A stretch of DNA of 64,000 bases, taken from NCBI GenBank assembly GCA_017302895.1, contig JAFLBV010000003.1, positions 321,115 to 385,114 on the forward strand. Direction: 5' to 3'. Of this stretch, positions 50,307 through 60,132 are shown piece after piece. The notes under the pieces are model-generated. The model was not told the DNA's origin. It worked only from the letters and a program-made list of their open reading frames with translations, and ran no database searches. The translations under genes were made by a program, and so were the position numbers. This stretch comes from Ignavibacteria bacterium. Its GTDB lineage: Bacteria > Bacteroidota > Ignavibacteria > Ignavibacteriales > Ignavibacteriaceae. Position 1 is the first letter of the stretch. Each line of letters opens with the position of its first letter.

Positions 50307-53300
50307 CTATTTGGATTTGTCGGGATATTTTACTTTACCCGGTTTTTTTGGAGGATTCGCTTTCAGTGCATCCAGGATAAGGTCGATTGCTTTGTTGAGC
50401 TGTTGGTCGTTCCCTTTCGCGAGTTCGTGAGGGTAGTTCTCAACATCATAATCAGGATCAACACCGTAGCCCTCGATTCCGAGTTCTCCCGTAATCTCAC
50501 GGTAACCGAATGAAGGAGCTGTAACCGAACCGCCATCGATTAGCGGGGGAGTGCCGGTGATGCCGACGAGACCGCCCCATGTTCTTTTACCTACAATTTT
50601 ACCGAGACCTGCAGCTCTGAAGTATGCAGGGAATGCATCTCCGCCGGAACCTGACCAGCCATTAACCAGCATGACTTTTGGTCCAAAGTTGCCGACGAAT
50701 GGTGTCTGCCAGTCCTCGAAGCCGTTTCTTACCCAGTAATTGTAGAGCTTTCTGTTTAAGAGTTCGATGAACCTGTCGGGAATCTGACCACCACTGTTAA
50801 ATCTTTCATCGATGATGAGAGCATCCTTGTTTACCTGTCCCATAAACTGGCGGTAGAGGTCTGTCTGCCCGTCAATTCCGGTGCTAGGCACATAGATGTA
50901 TCCGACTCTGCCGTTTGTCTTCTCATCGACATATTTCCTGTTTTTTTCGATCCAGGCATAATATCTGAGTGTCTGCTCATTGCCAAGAGGTTTTACGAGG
51001 ATATCCCTTGCACCTTCTTTCCCAGGAGAGGAGTTGATCGTGAGGATAACCGTCTTGTCTGCCAGACCCTGGAAAGCTTTCCATGGATCAGCTTTCATGT
51101 CGAGTGCCTGACCATTTACGGCGATGATATAGTCGCCCTCTTTCACATTAAGACCGGGAGCTGCAAGAGGTGATCTTACTTCGGAGGCATCCCATGGAGC
51201 GGTTTCATAGATTTTGGCGATTTTGTAGTAACCTGCTTTTTTGTCGGCTTCGAAATCACAACCGAGTACGCCGACTGAGGTTGATTTTGGATTTTCGAGA
51301 TCGCCGCCATTAACATAAGCATGTGAAACATTTAATTCGGCAATCAGTTCACCGATAACATAGTTCAGGTCACTTCTGCTAACGATGTATGGAAGGAGAG
51401 CTTCATATCTTTTGCCCATTTTTTCCCAGTCGAGGCCGTGCATATCGGGGTCGTAGAAGAAGTCCCGTTCGATTCTCCATGCCTCCCTGTAGAGCTGTTT
51501 CCATTCTTCTCTTGGGTTGATGGTAGCGGTCATATTGGAGAGATCGAGCTTGCCGTCGGCAATTTTGGCCCCCGGAGCCGGGTCAATGATGGAATAGGCA
51601 CCTTCGGGGGTTTGTACCATGATTTTTTTGCCGTCGGCAGAGAGTCTGAACTGGCTGACTCCCGAAGTAATTTCCTTCTGCTCTCTTTTATCAAGATCGA
51701 ACTGGAAGAGTGTTCCACCGGTCATCCACGAATCGGCTTTCGGGAACTGGACATAGAATACTTTTCCCTCGGCAGCAGCAAGTGAGCCGGCATTGCCAAG
51801 TTTCTTGATGAGGACAGTTCTTTTTTCGATGTTGTCGAAGTCGATCTTTACAGATTTTTCTTCTTTTTTAGCCTCATCTTTTTTTGGTTCATCTTTTTTA
51901 AGAGTGTCCTTTTTAGCCTCATCCTTTTTCTCTTCCTTCACATCCACTTCGTCATTTTTTGGAGCGAAGATGTCTTTCACATCGTTACGAAGAGTCATTG
52001 CATAGAGGTTGACCGAGTTGTGGTAGATCCAGGTATTGTCCTGGTCGGAGTAGGTCGGTTCAAAGTTTTTCAGACTGTAGAAGTAGAGGTAGTCACCCTT
52101 TGGATCGAAGACCGGATTTGCACAATTGTAGAAATCAGAGGTGATTCTCTTTGCTTTTCCTTCATCCATGCTGTAAACAAAGATAGCCGAAGTGCCGTAC
52201 TGAACCCGTTTGTCGTATGCAAGCCACTTACTGTCGGAACTCCAGGCAAAGGTGAAGAAATAGTTGAATTCATCCTTGTCGATTTTTGTCAGTTTGTCGG
52301 GAGTAATCGAGTAGATGTAAATATTGCCAAAGTTGTCATTGAAAACAATGTTTTTACTGTCAGGAGACCAGACAATACCCTGTTTGAAAGCCACACCGGT
52401 TTTGGTGAGTTGTTTTTCGCTCCCTTTTCCGTCAGCCTGGTTGATGTAGAGTTCATACTCACCCGATTTGTCGGAGAAATATGCAATGTGCTTTCCGTCG
52501 GGCGACCAGGTTGGTTCTCTTTCGGCAACACCGGAGGAGTTTGTCAGATTTCTGGTAACACCATCTTTTGCCGGGACAGTCAGAATTTCACCGCGGGCTT
52601 CGAACACAGCTCTTTTGCCGTCGCGGGAGATGTCAAAATTAAAGATCATTTTTGAAAGATTTTTCAAAGCGGGACGAACCTGCGGGAGATCGGAAGGGAT
52701 AGTAACCTTCACTTCGGTAGATTTCCCGGTTGTCAGATTAAGAACAAAAAGCTTGCCTCCGTTCTCGAAAACGATGTCGCTGTTTCCGCCTGAGGGCCAC
52801 TTAACATCATATTCATCGTAGAAAGTATATTGTTTCACTTCCTTTGTTTTTGTGTTATATCCCCAGATGTTCAGCTTTTTATTGTTATCGCGGTCGGACA
52901 GGAAATAGATTATATCGCCAATCCACATCGGGATACCATCGGAACCGTCGAAGTCGGTGATTTTTTCGGAAGTGTTGTTCTTAAAATCGTAAATCCAAAT
53001 GTCACTTGCCATACCACCGCGATACCTTTTCCAGGTTCTGCTTTCGACGGCGAGAGTCTGGAAAGCAATTTTTTGTCCATCAGGGCTGACAGATGCAAAC
53101 TCGCCATATTCGAGAGGGAGAAGTTCGGGCATACCTCCTGCCACTGACTGTCTCCAGAGTTTGTTGTATCTGTAAGAAGGGGAGTTTTGCTGTGAGCGGA
53201 AGAGGATGTTCTCTCCGTCAGGATACCAGTCGTTCACCAGATCAGGTGTCGGATTGTGGGTGAGCCTTTCAGGGACCCCACCTGTTGCGGGTATCAGATA

Positions 53301-53576
53301 GACATCCGCATTGCCGTCATAATTTCCGGAGAAGACAATTTTGTCCCCTTTGGGTGAAAATTTTGCGTAGATTTCGTTCCCCGGTACAGAAGTCAGTCTA
53401 ATCGCTGTACCTCCTGTTTTGGGAACCGTGTAGAGGTCGCCGGCATACTGAAAGACAATTTTGTCTGCAGAAATGTCAGGGAACCGGAGCATCAGAGCAT
53501 CAGGTGTGTGGGACTCCTGAGAGAATACGAGACCCGTGAAGGTCAAAAACAATAAGGGAAGAAACGCTTTTTTCAT
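50307..53576 (-). CDS. Tricorn-like S41 protease with WD40/PD40 propellers and PDZ domain
   Basis: A 1089-residue exported protein (signal KKAFLPLLFLTFTGLVFSQ). Two propeller-like regions come first (about 25-330 and 330-560; IRLTSVPGNEIYAKFSPKGD, EPTWSPDGKHIAYFSDKSG). A Lys/Glu-rich linker (about 540-580) and a C1 helical domain follow, then a PDZ (about 790-870) and an S41 catalytic domain ending the protein. The nucleophile region is GWSGSGGDAFP, probably Ser977. Tricorn proteases cut peptides made by other proteases; exported homologues like this are common in Bacteroidota. It is transcribed alone. The Lys/Glu repeat tract may vary in length. Confidence 0.93.
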   Translation of the reverse strand: MKKAFLPLLFLTFTGLVFSQESHTPDALMLRFPDISADKIVFQYAGDLYTVPKTGGTAIRLTSVPGNEIYAKFSPKGDKIVFSGNYDGNADVYLIPATGGVPERLTHNPTPDLVNDWYPDGENILFRSQQNSPSYRYNKLWRQSVAGGMPELLPLEYGEFASVSPDGQKIAFQTLAVESRTWKRYRGGMASDIWIYDFKNNTSEKITDFDGSDGIPMWIGDIIYFLSDRDNNKKLNIWGYNTKTKEVKQYTFYDEYDVKWPSGGNSDIVFENGGKLFVLNLTTGKSTEVKVTIPSDLPQVRPALKNLSKMIFNFDISRDGKRAVFEARGEILTVPAKDGVTRNLTNSSGVAEREPTWSPDGKHIAYFSDKSGEYELYINQADGKGSEKQLTKTGVAFKQGIVWSPDSKNIVFNDNFGNIYIYSITPDKLTKIDKDEFNYFFTFAWSSDSKWLAYDKRVQYGTSAIFVYSMDEGKAKRITSDFYNCANPVFDPKGDYLYFYSLKNFEPTYSDQDNTWIYHNSVNLYAMTLRNDVKDIFAPKNDEVDVKEEKKDEAKKDTLKKDEPKKDEAKKEEKSVKIDFDNIEKRTVLIKKLGNAGSLAAAEGKVFYVQFPKADSWMTGGTLFQFDLDKREQKEITSGVSQFRLSADGKKIMVQTPEGAYSIIDPAPGAKIADGKLDLSNMTATINPREEWKQLYREAWRIERDFFYDPDMHGLDWEKMGKRYEALLPYIVSRSDLNYVIGELIAELNVSHAYVNGGDLENPKSTSVGVLGCDFEADKKAGYYKIAKIYETAPWDASEVRSPLAAPGLNVKEGDYIIAVNGQALDMKADPWKAFQGLADKTVILTINSSPGKEGARDILVKPLGNEQTLRYYAWIEKNRKYVDEKTNGRVGYIYVPSTGIDGQTDLYRQFMGQVNKDALIIDERFNSGGQIPDRFIELLNRKLYNYWVRNGFEDWQTPFVGNFGPKVMLVNGWSGSGGDAFPAYFRAAGLGKIVGKRTWGGLVGITGTPPLIDGGSVTAPSFGYREITGELGIEGYGVDPDYDVENYPHELAKGNDQQLNKAIDLILDALKANPPKKPGKVKYPDKSK

Positions 53577-53663
53577 TGGTTTTTGTCCTGTTAAATAAAA
53601 AAAATCCCATGAGGGCTAAATTACGAAAAAGAGCCGTCACGGGATTAAATTTTATAAGAACGG

Positions 53664-54506
53664 TCAAACTAATGAATGAGCGTTAATCCGAAGTGATTCA
53701 ATCGCGTTTTTAAAGAATCCGGGCAACACGGTTTTCTTTGTGTGATTGATCTGCACAGGATTTTCGAGGTGTGCAATCATGTCGTAATAAGCTTTCTCGC
53801 CGTACTGTTCAACCACCTGGATTTTTCTTTCCGGTTGTCTGAAGTGGTAGTACATACTTGGGGGATCAGCTTCGGGGTGGAACTGCGTACCGATGATTTC
53901 GGGAGAGATTCTGATTGCCATCATTGCAGGTTCCATATAGAAAGCCGCGGGCTCGAGTTCCATGCTCAGAACTTTCGCACCGAGTGAATCAAATTTGTCT
54001 TTGTTTTGGTGGATCACCTGCCAGCCTCTAAAATCAGCACCGTAGAACGGATCGGTAAGATTCGAAAATACAGGATCCTGATCGCCATCCTCAGTAAGGG
54101 CAAAAGGGACGATTCCGAACGACTTTTTCTCTCTTTGCACCACATCACCCAGTTCGAAAAACCTTGCCATCATTTGGAATGAGTGACAGATAAAGAAAAC
54201 ATGTTTCTTATCCTGTGATTTTTGGTTGTGGTTCCAAATTTTGTCGATAAGGTTAAAATAGTCAGTTTCCCATTTTCTGCCTGAATCCTCAAACGGGCTT
54301 CCGGGACCGCCGGATGAGATATAAATATCGTGATCCATGGCGGGTACATCTCCCTTAAGCCGGGAATCGAAAATGGAGTATTCTATCGGGACATCCTCAT
54401 ACAGAGTGTCGATTTCATAGATATGATCCTGGATACATCTCATCCCCTGATTGGGTTCTCCGTTATAGAGGTCTATTATGGCTATTTTGATCTTTTTCTC
54501 GGGCAA
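53664..54506 (-). CDS. Class I glutamine amidotransferase-like protein
   Basis: A 280-residue protein with a GATase1 domain: ISSGGPGSPFEDSG for the oxyanion region, the nucleophile in FFICHSFQMM (Cys107), and FHPEADPPS with His210 and Glu212. The triad is complete, so it can probably release ammonia from glutamine or act as a related hydrolase, for example on gamma-glutamyl bonds. The usual synthetase partner is not next to it. It is divergent from the small gene at 54643, and its acceptor substrate is unknown. Confidence 0.88.
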   Translation of the reverse strand: MPEKKIKIAIIDLYNGEPNQGMRCIQDHIYEIDTLYEDVPIEYSIFDSRLKGDVPAMDHDIYISSGGPGSPFEDSGRKWETDYFNLIDKIWNHNQKSQDKKHVFFICHSFQMMARFFELGDVVQREKKSFGIVPFALTEDGDQDPVFSNLTDPFYGADFRGWQVIHQNKDKFDSLGAKVLSMELEPAAFYMEPAMMAIRISPEIIGTQFHPEADPPSMYYHFRQPERKIQVVEQYGEKAYYDMIAHLENPVQINHTKKTVLPGFFKNAIESLRINAHSLV

Positions 54507-54642
54507 TATTCCGGTTCCTGATTTTAATTTTTTGTATGTGCAAATTTAACGAAGTTAAATCAATAACACGGTTCGGAAAATCCACTTTTTTATTACTCTT
54601 TAAAAGTATAACATTACAGCGATAATTTTGGGAAAACAGCAA

Positions 54643-55041
54643 ATGGCACAGCAGAAGAAACTTTTAATCAATTACACAAACCATCCGAGCCATCTTTGGA
54701 GTGAGGACCAGAAGACTGCAGCACTTCAGCAATGGAGCAACATCATCGATATTCAGTTTCCGCTTACTTCACCTGACTGGGAAAATGAGGATGTTCGAGG
54801 GTGTTTCGATCAGTTTTACAGCGAAGTAAAAGAGAAGTGTGTAAGTGACGGCCGAAATGTCAGTGACGCCGATTTTTTGGTAATGGGGGAATTCCGTTTT
54901 ACATATTACACTGTTAGCAGGTTGATCAGTTTGGGGCACAAAGTTTATTCTCACGCGGGGAAAAGGGATGTGGAGATAAAGGACAACAAGAGCATCTACA
55001 CATTTCGTTTTGGGAGATTTGTGGAATATTTCTCAGATTAA
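54643..55041 (+). CDS. Small protein of unknown function with a Rossmann-like pattern
   Basis: The ATG at 54643 is preferred over a TTG at 54628. The 132-residue product begins KKLLINYTNHPSHLWSEDQK, continues with IIDIQFPLTSPDW, and has a central FLVMGEFRFTYYTVSRL and a closing TFRFGRFVEYFSD. I recall proteins with an N-terminal TNHPS-W motif and a GE-x-F/TFTY block in many bacteria, some near CRISPR loci, but no family name or function can be stated with confidence. There is no CRISPR array or cas gene in the window. It stands between two unrelated genes. Confidence 0.75.
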   Translation: MAQQKKLLINYTNHPSHLWSEDQKTAALQQWSNIIDIQFPLTSPDWENEDVRGCFDQFYSEVKEKCVSDGRNVSDADFLVMGEFRFTYYTVSRLISLGHKVYSHAGKRDVEIKDNKSIYTFRFGRFVEYFSD

Positions 55042-55144
55042 ACTGAAATTTTTCCTTTGATTTCGGGTCAATGTCTCACAAGCATCCTTGCTTTCCTCAG
55101 GGCGGAAAATCGTATATTTAAAGATCATTTTTCGGGATTTTTAG

Positions 55145-56362
55145 ATGCACATTTTCTCCAGAGCCTTTTTTGTACTTCTGGTTCTTACCGGCTTTCTTTT
55201 TGCGCAACAGCCTTATACAATTCTTATTTCGTTCGACGGATTCAGGCACGATTACATGGATCGCGGTATTACGCCCAATCTTTGGAAGATTGCCAACAAC
55301 GGCGTTAAAGCTTTATCGCTGCGACCCGTTTTCCCTTCAAAAACCTTCCCAAACCACATCTCCATCATTACAGGAATGTATCCCGAGAATCATGGTATCA
55401 TTGCAAACACATTTTACGATCCTGTTTACAAAGAAACATATAAAATTAGTGACTCGGTTCAGGTTCGAAATGCAAGATGGTATAAGGGTGAAGCTTTTTG
55501 GGAGACTGCACAAAGAAACGGAATTACAGCTGCAAGTTTTTTCTGGCCCGGTTCCGAAGTGGAGCTGGAATACAGACGACCACGATACTACAAGACATAC
55601 GACCACGAATTTCCATATCCCGAACGGATTAATGGAATCATTAAATGGCTGCAATTGCCGTATGCCGAAAGACCGAAGTTCCTTACCATTTATTTTGATG
55701 CCACCGATACATACGCCCACGATCATGGACCGGACTCCGACAGCACAAACTATGCAATTGCCCTGTTGGACAGTATGGCAGGCATTCTGACAAGCGAACT
55801 TAAAAAAATAAACCTACTCGATTCAACAAACCTGATTTTTGTAAGCGACCACGGGATGACCAGCGTTGATAAATCAAAGTATATCGATGTCGAGGCAATC
55901 CTTGGTGATGAAAAGGTGGAACTTTGGAACTGGGGCACCTACTGCCTTGTCCAGCCGCAAAAAGACCGTATTGAAGAGGTTTACAGCAGACTTAAAGCGA
56001 ACGAAAATCACTACAAAGTTTATAAAAAACGAGATGTACCTGATTTTTACCACTTTACAAACAACCCATTGTTCTCCGATATTATCCTCATAACAGATTT
56101 GGGATGGGAAGCCGGAAATACAAAAGGAAAAAAAAGTTTTGAACGCTGGGATGCAAAGGGCAACCACGGCTATGAAAAGGATGTGATGGATATGCACGGC
56201 TATTTTGTCGCCATGGGTCCATCGTTTAAACAAAATTTCAGAACAGGCACCCTCTGGAATATCGATATATACCCCCTCCTCTGTGAAATCTACAACATCC
56301 CGGTCAGAAACGGGATCGATGGCAAAGCAGAGAGAATCCGGTTTGTGCTGAGGAAGTACTAA
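55145..56362 (+). CDS. Exported nucleotide pyrophosphatase/phosphodiesterase (NPP) family protein
   Basis: A 405-residue exported enzyme (signal FSRAFFVLLVLTGFLFAQ) of the alkaline-phosphatase superfamily. Metal ligands and nucleophile are visible: Asp31 (ISFDGFRHDY), Thr67 (PVFPSKTFPNH), ATDTYAHDHGPDS with Asp and His, VSDHGMTSV with Asp and His, and GNHGYEKDVMDM with the last His. These enzymes split phosphodiesters such as nucleotide sugars, dinucleotides or lysophospholipids. It lies alone, 103 bases after the preceding gene, and faces the phosphodiester glycosidase gene across a hairpin-rich repeat. Confidence 0.93.
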   Translation: MHIFSRAFFVLLVLTGFLFAQQPYTILISFDGFRHDYMDRGITPNLWKIANNGVKALSLRPVFPSKTFPNHISIITGMYPENHGIIANTFYDPVYKETYKISDSVQVRNARWYKGEAFWETAQRNGITAASFFWPGSEVELEYRRPRYYKTYDHEFPYPERINGIIKWLQLPYAERPKFLTIYFDATDTYAHDHGPDSDSTNYAIALLDSMAGILTSELKKINLLDSTNLIFVSDHGMTSVDKSKYIDVEAILGDEKVELWNWGTYCLVQPQKDRIEEVYSRLKANENHYKVYKKRDVPDFYHFTNNPLFSDIILITDLGWEAGNTKGKKSFERWDAKGNHGYEKDVMDMHGYFVAMGPSFKQNFRTGTLWNIDIYPLLCEIYNIPVRNGIDGKAERIRFVLRKY

Positions 56363-56367
56363 GAGAA

Positions 56368-56436
56368 CTTCGGAACCTCAGAGCTTCGGAACTTCGGAAC
56401 CTCAGAATTACCGAGGTTCCGGAGTACCGGAGTTCT
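56368..56436. repeat. CTTCGGAACCTC-type repeat with internal hairpin
   Basis: CTTCGGAACCTCAGAG, then CTTCGGAACTTCGGAACCTC, then AGAATTACCGAGGTTCCGGA, then GTACCGGAGTTCTGAA. CGGAACCTC and GAGGTTCCG pair across ten bases. It fills the 81-base gap between two convergent genes and may end both transcripts. Confidence 0.85.
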
Positions 56437-56443
56437 GAAACTC

Positions 56444-58105
56444 TTATTTGACGAGAAGCATCTTCCTGGTTTGTGCCTGATTTCCATAAGTCAAACGATA
56501 AAAATAGACTCCTGAAACAAAATCTGTGCCGTCAAATTCCACCTGATGTGCCCCCGCAGATTTGTATCCCCGATAAAGAGTTTTCAATTCTCTCCCCATA
56601 ATATCGAATATGGAAAGTTGGATATCTGCTGATTCCGGCAGGGAAAATGATATTATGGTCGAAGGATTAAAAGGATTCGGATAATTTTGATTTAACATGA
56701 ATGATTCAGGGAGAACAGGTTCGGGGTTTTCGACGGAAACGAGTACACTGTCGAATGAGATTATTCTGATGGCATCAGCGTTAACCACTTTACCGGCGGT
56801 ATCCACTTTATTTGAAAGGGTGACTCCTTCGGTTGGATCACCTGAGAAGGTAAAGGAACCGATTCTGTTCCACTGACTTCCATTGATCGACTGGTTGATT
56901 CTTACCGTATCTGTACCGTTTTTGTGTTTCACAATGTAAGGTGCGTTTGAAGCACGATTGGAAGCTGACACCCACCATGCATATACATCATATTTGGCTT
57001 CGTTGGCGATTTTCATTTTCCATTTCAGGCTCGTCTCACCATTTCCTGCGTTTGCATTCAGAGAGGGGGTTGTTCCCCAGTAGCCGCCTACATTTGAGAC
57101 GGTCCAGGTACCTGTCTTCACGATATTTGAATCGACATTGTCAATTTTGCTGATATAAAAAAGAGGTGGCAGCAGATTGATTGAGTCAGGATTCACGATT
57201 GCCAGCATTGTCGGGATTGGTCTTTGGTAAGTAGCTCCGACAGGCAGATTAACGAGTTGATTACCGACAGACATTTGCGAGGATCCGCCTCCGTCGAGGT
57301 TCATTGCTTCCACACAACCGAGAGAGATCATAAGGTCGGCAGCCTCAGGGAGAGAGAGTCCCTCGCTGTCCGTCTGTCTTCCGTCTATCACCATCATTAT
57401 CACATGTCTGTTGGTTGTGTAACCGACAACGGTTCTCGGATCACGGTTTGTGCTTCCGACACCTGATCCGAAGAAGACTTCTTCTGTGTAGGTAATGTGT
57501 TTTTGTCCGTTTTTAACCAGAGTGGGCCCACCTCCAATTCCTGCGAGAATCTCATAATATTGGTTTCCAAGAGCCATAACTGGTTGCGGAGCCGGTGTTG
57601 ATTCGGTATTTGGAGTTGGAGCGGCATAAGTGTAGATATCGATGGGTCTGTTACCAAAGTGATAGATCCAGTTAACGGAAAATTCTCTTGTGTCGGTGAA
57701 ACTGAAAAGGGAACGGGTTGTATAGTAGGTACCTGCGGGTCGGGTAAGCTGAGCGATGTTTTTTGCTTTTACAACACCGGGTTCGATAAGAGCCGAGTAT
57801 GAAGCACCGGTGGTTACATCAAAATATCCACCATTGATTCCTGCTATTGCCCCCATTCTGGGGACAAAGGAGGTGATTCCCTCCCTCCCTGTCGGGTTGA
57901 AATAGGGTTTAATTGCGACATTAGTCCTGTTCATATCCACATCAAAATACCACAGTTTCAGTTTCGGGTTTGTGGTTCTTTCACCGAGTATCAGTTTTAC
58001 TCCTGCCGGAAGAGTATAGTTGGAAGTCACATCTGTAAACGAAATCGGCTGGGTGTAAACATGAAGACTGATCAGACAAAAAAGTAAAAAATATCGCTTA
58101 AACAT
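56444..58105 (-). CDS. Secreted phosphodiester glycosidase-like (NAGPA) protein with T9SS sorting domain
   Basis: A 553-residue exported protein (signal FKRYFLLFCLISLHVYTQ). The NAGPA domain (about 30-315) is marked by GAIAGINGGYFDVTTG, then RTVVGYTTNRHVIMMVIDG and CVEAMNLDGGGSSQM, which hold the usual acidic and Gly-rich core. A golvesin-like or carbohydrate-binding beta domain follows (about 318-455; GYWGTTPSLNANAGNGETS), then a T9SS sorting domain (NYPNPFNPSTIISFSL, GVYFYRLTYGNQ). Known members remove N-acetylglucosamine or other sugars from phosphodiesters; here it may act on teichoic-like or exopolysaccharide substrates outside the cell. Confidence 0.9.
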   Translation of the reverse strand: MFKRYFLLFCLISLHVYTQPISFTDVTSNYTLPAGVKLILGERTTNPKLKLWYFDVDMNRTNVAIKPYFNPTGREGITSFVPRMGAIAGINGGYFDVTTGASYSALIEPGVVKAKNIAQLTRPAGTYYTTRSLFSFTDTREFSVNWIYHFGNRPIDIYTYAAPTPNTESTPAPQPVMALGNQYYEILAGIGGGPTLVKNGQKHITYTEEVFFGSGVGSTNRDPRTVVGYTTNRHVIMMVIDGRQTDSEGLSLPEAADLMISLGCVEAMNLDGGGSSQMSVGNQLVNLPVGATYQRPIPTMLAIVNPDSINLLPPLFYISKIDNVDSNIVKTGTWTVSNVGGYWGTTPSLNANAGNGETSLKWKMKIANEAKYDVYAWWVSASNRASNAPYIVKHKNGTDTVRINQSINGSQWNRIGSFTFSGDPTEGVTLSNKVDTAGKVVNADAIRIISFDSVLVSVENPEPVLPESFMLNQNYPNPFNPSTIISFSLPESADIQLSIFDIMGRELKTLYRGYKSAGAHQVEFDGTDFVSGVYFYRLTYGNQAQTRKMLLVK

Positions 58106-58213
58106 TCCGGGCTCTCTAATTAGTTTGGTAACTAAACTATAAATTAATTAATTTTCAGATATGAAATATATTATTTGCTCACGGATTAGTACAATTATGA
58201 AACAGAGAAAAAG

Positions 58214-58537
58214 ATGAAGCCCAGTCAGATTAAAATAAAAGACGGTAAGATACAATTTACATGGCAGGATAACAGGGAAATTAGTTTCCCCTTAAAGCAG
58301 TTCAGGGAAGAATGTCCCTGTGCAAATTGCAAAGGTGAGACTATCCTCTACACTACATTCAAGCCACAGAGAATAACGATCGAGACTCCCGAAATGTACA
58401 AGGTGGCAGCAATTGCCCCCGTTGGCGACTACGCCATTCAAATCAGGTGGAAAGACGGACACGATACCGGAATTTATTCATGGGCATATATCGACGAGTT
58501 AATCAGTCGTTCTTCCCTTGACAGCAGCGCAGAATAA
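58214..58537 (+). CDS. DUF971 domain protein
   Basis: A 107-residue protein made of a single DUF971 domain: MKPSQIKIKDGKIQFTW, FREECPCANCKGE with two or three cysteines, VAAIAPVGDYAIQIRWKDGH, and IYSWAYIDEL. The domain appears in Fe-S-associated and gamma-butyrobetaine-hydroxylase-like proteins; alone its role is not established, with metal binding by the Cys cluster suspected. It may be cotranscribed with the RNA methyltransferase gene 24 bases on. Confidence 0.88.
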   Translation: MKPSQIKIKDGKIQFTWQDNREISFPLKQFREECPCANCKGETILYTTFKPQRITIETPEMYKVAAIAPVGDYAIQIRWKDGHDTGIYSWAYIDELISRSSLDSSAE

Positions 58538-58561
58538 ACCCTTTTCGGAAGAGAACAGTTG

Positions 58562-59332
58562 ATGGTCACCGCAAACGAAATAAAAATTTTTTCATCACTC
58601 AAGGTGAAAAAATACCGTGAAGAATTTAACCTGTTCATCGTGGAGGGTTACAAGCAGGTTAGTGAAGGTCTTGCTTCAGGGGTTAAATGTGAGATAGTGA
58701 TTTATGAACACGACGTATTTCATGAGATTTCGGATATTATCTCTCAGGCTATGAAACTTGGTGTGAGACATGAGGCGGTAAAAAGAGCCGAGATTAACAA
58801 GATGTCTGATACAATAAACAGTCAGGGGATAGTTGCGGTTTTCCGGGTGCCGGTACCTCAAAAAACGGATAAAACGGCATCGGTAATTGTCTATCTTGAC
58901 AGGATAGCGGACCCCGGGAATATGGGTACAATATTAAGAACTGCCGACTGGTTTGGATACAGGGAAATCCTTCTCTCTCCGGGATGTGTGGATATTTACA
59001 ACCCGAAGGTTGTCCGGTCTTCCATGGGGTCAATTTTTAGAGGTTCGTTTCATCCCGAGAGCGACGAAAGGATGCTAATGACATTAAAGGAAGCAGGATA
59101 CAAAATCGTAACCTCGCAGTTGAACGGGAAGGATATAAGGGAATTTATTCCGTCACCAAAAACTGTAATTGTGCTCTCAAATGAGAGTCATGGAGTGCTT
59201 CCCGGTCTTGCATCGATAGCCGATGGCTCAATAAAAATTCCCGGAGTGCCGGGAGCGGAATCCCTTAATGTTGCAGTTGCAGCAGGGATTATTTTGAACA
59301 AATTTTTTGAAACAGGAAACAACACACGATGA
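58562..59332 (+). CDS. TrmH/SpoU family RNA 2'-O-ribose methyltransferase
   Basis: The ATG at 58562 is used; a TTG directly before it would add one residue. The 256-residue protein has an N-terminal SpoU substrate-binding-like domain (FIVEGYKQVSEGLASG) and a C-terminal SPOUT domain with the three motifs: DRIADPGNMGTILRTADWFG (motif 1), VIVLSNESHGVLP (motif 2) and PGVPGAESLNVAVAAGIILN (motif 3). It should methylate ribose in rRNA or tRNA with S-adenosylmethionine; the target base is unknown. It overlaps the nitrilase gene by 4 bp. Confidence 0.93.
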   Translation: MVTANEIKIFSSLKVKKYREEFNLFIVEGYKQVSEGLASGVKCEIVIYEHDVFHEISDIISQAMKLGVRHEAVKRAEINKMSDTINSQGIVAVFRVPVPQKTDKTASVIVYLDRIADPGNMGTILRTADWFGYREILLSPGCVDIYNPKVVRSSMGSIFRGSFHPESDERMLMTLKEAGYKIVTSQLNGKDIREFIPSPKTVIVLSNESHGVLPGLASIADGSIKIPGVPGAESLNVAVAAGIILNKFFETGNNTR

Positions 59333-60132
59333 GTGAACTTATAAAAATCGCCTTGTTCCAGTACTCGCCCGAGTGGGAAAACAAGGAAGCAAACATGGAA
59401 AAAATCAGAAAACAGCTCGAAAGTCTGACAGAGCCTGTTGATCTGATAGTATTTCCTGAGATGAGCCTTACCGGTTTCAGCATGGAAACTGCAAAACTCG
59501 CAGAATATGTCGATGGACAAACCTTCAATTTCTTCGCTTCGATAGCAAAGGAATTTGAGACCAATGTGGTTGCCGGAATTGTGGAAAAAGGGAAAAAGAA
59601 ATATTTCAACACGCTGATGTTTATTAACCGTGAGGGAGTGCTTGAGGACAAATACCGGAAAATCCATCCTTTTACATTCGGTGAGGAGTCGAAACATTAT
59701 GCAGGCGGTTTTGCCTACATCAATCACTATGCAGAGGATTTTCATATCGGTTTTTCAATCTGCTACGACCTCCGTTTCCCTGAACTTTTTCGGTTTATGG
59801 CACTCGACAAAGTCGAAATTCTCGTGAATATTGCCAACTGGCCCGAGGCGAGAATAGACCATTACAAAACTCTCTGTAAAGCGAGAGCCATAGAAAATCA
59901 ATGTTACTTTGTGGCTGTTAACAGAACCGGATCGGATCCAAAACTGAACTACACCGGCAACAGTTCTGTTTTTGGCCCGATGGGTGAGGAATTGATAATG
60001 ATGGGGAGTGAAGAGGGAATCGGGATAACAGAGATTGATCTTGAGCATCTTCAAGGGGTTAGGGAGAAATTTCCTTTTCTTGACGATATCAAATTAATTT
60101 CCATCGAGGAAGATGAAGATGAAGATCAGTAG
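59329..60132 (+). CDS. Nitrilase-superfamily carbon-nitrogen hydrolase (omega-amidase-like)
   Basis: A 267-residue cytoplasmic enzyme with the Glu-Lys-Cys triad: Glu44 (VFPEMSLTGF), Lys111 (YRKIHPF) and Cys145 (GFSICYDLRFPEL). The short length and IHPFTFGEE fit the omega-amidase/Nit2-like branch that hydrolyses alpha-ketoglutaramate and similar amides; substrate is inference. It overlaps both neighbours (4 bp upstream, 20 bp downstream), so the four-gene group from 58562 to 61623 is likely one operon. Confidence 0.9.
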   Translation: MSELIKIALFQYSPEWENKEANMEKIRKQLESLTEPVDLIVFPEMSLTGFSMETAKLAEYVDGQTFNFFASIAKEFETNVVAGIVEKGKKKYFNTLMFINREGVLEDKYRKIHPFTFGEESKHYAGGFAYINHYAEDFHIGFSICYDLRFPELFRFMALDKVEILVNIANWPEARIDHYKTLCKARAIENQCYFVAVNRTGSDPKLNYTGNSSVFGPMGEELIMMGSEEGIGITEIDLEHLQGVREKFPFLDDIKLISIEEDEDEDQ

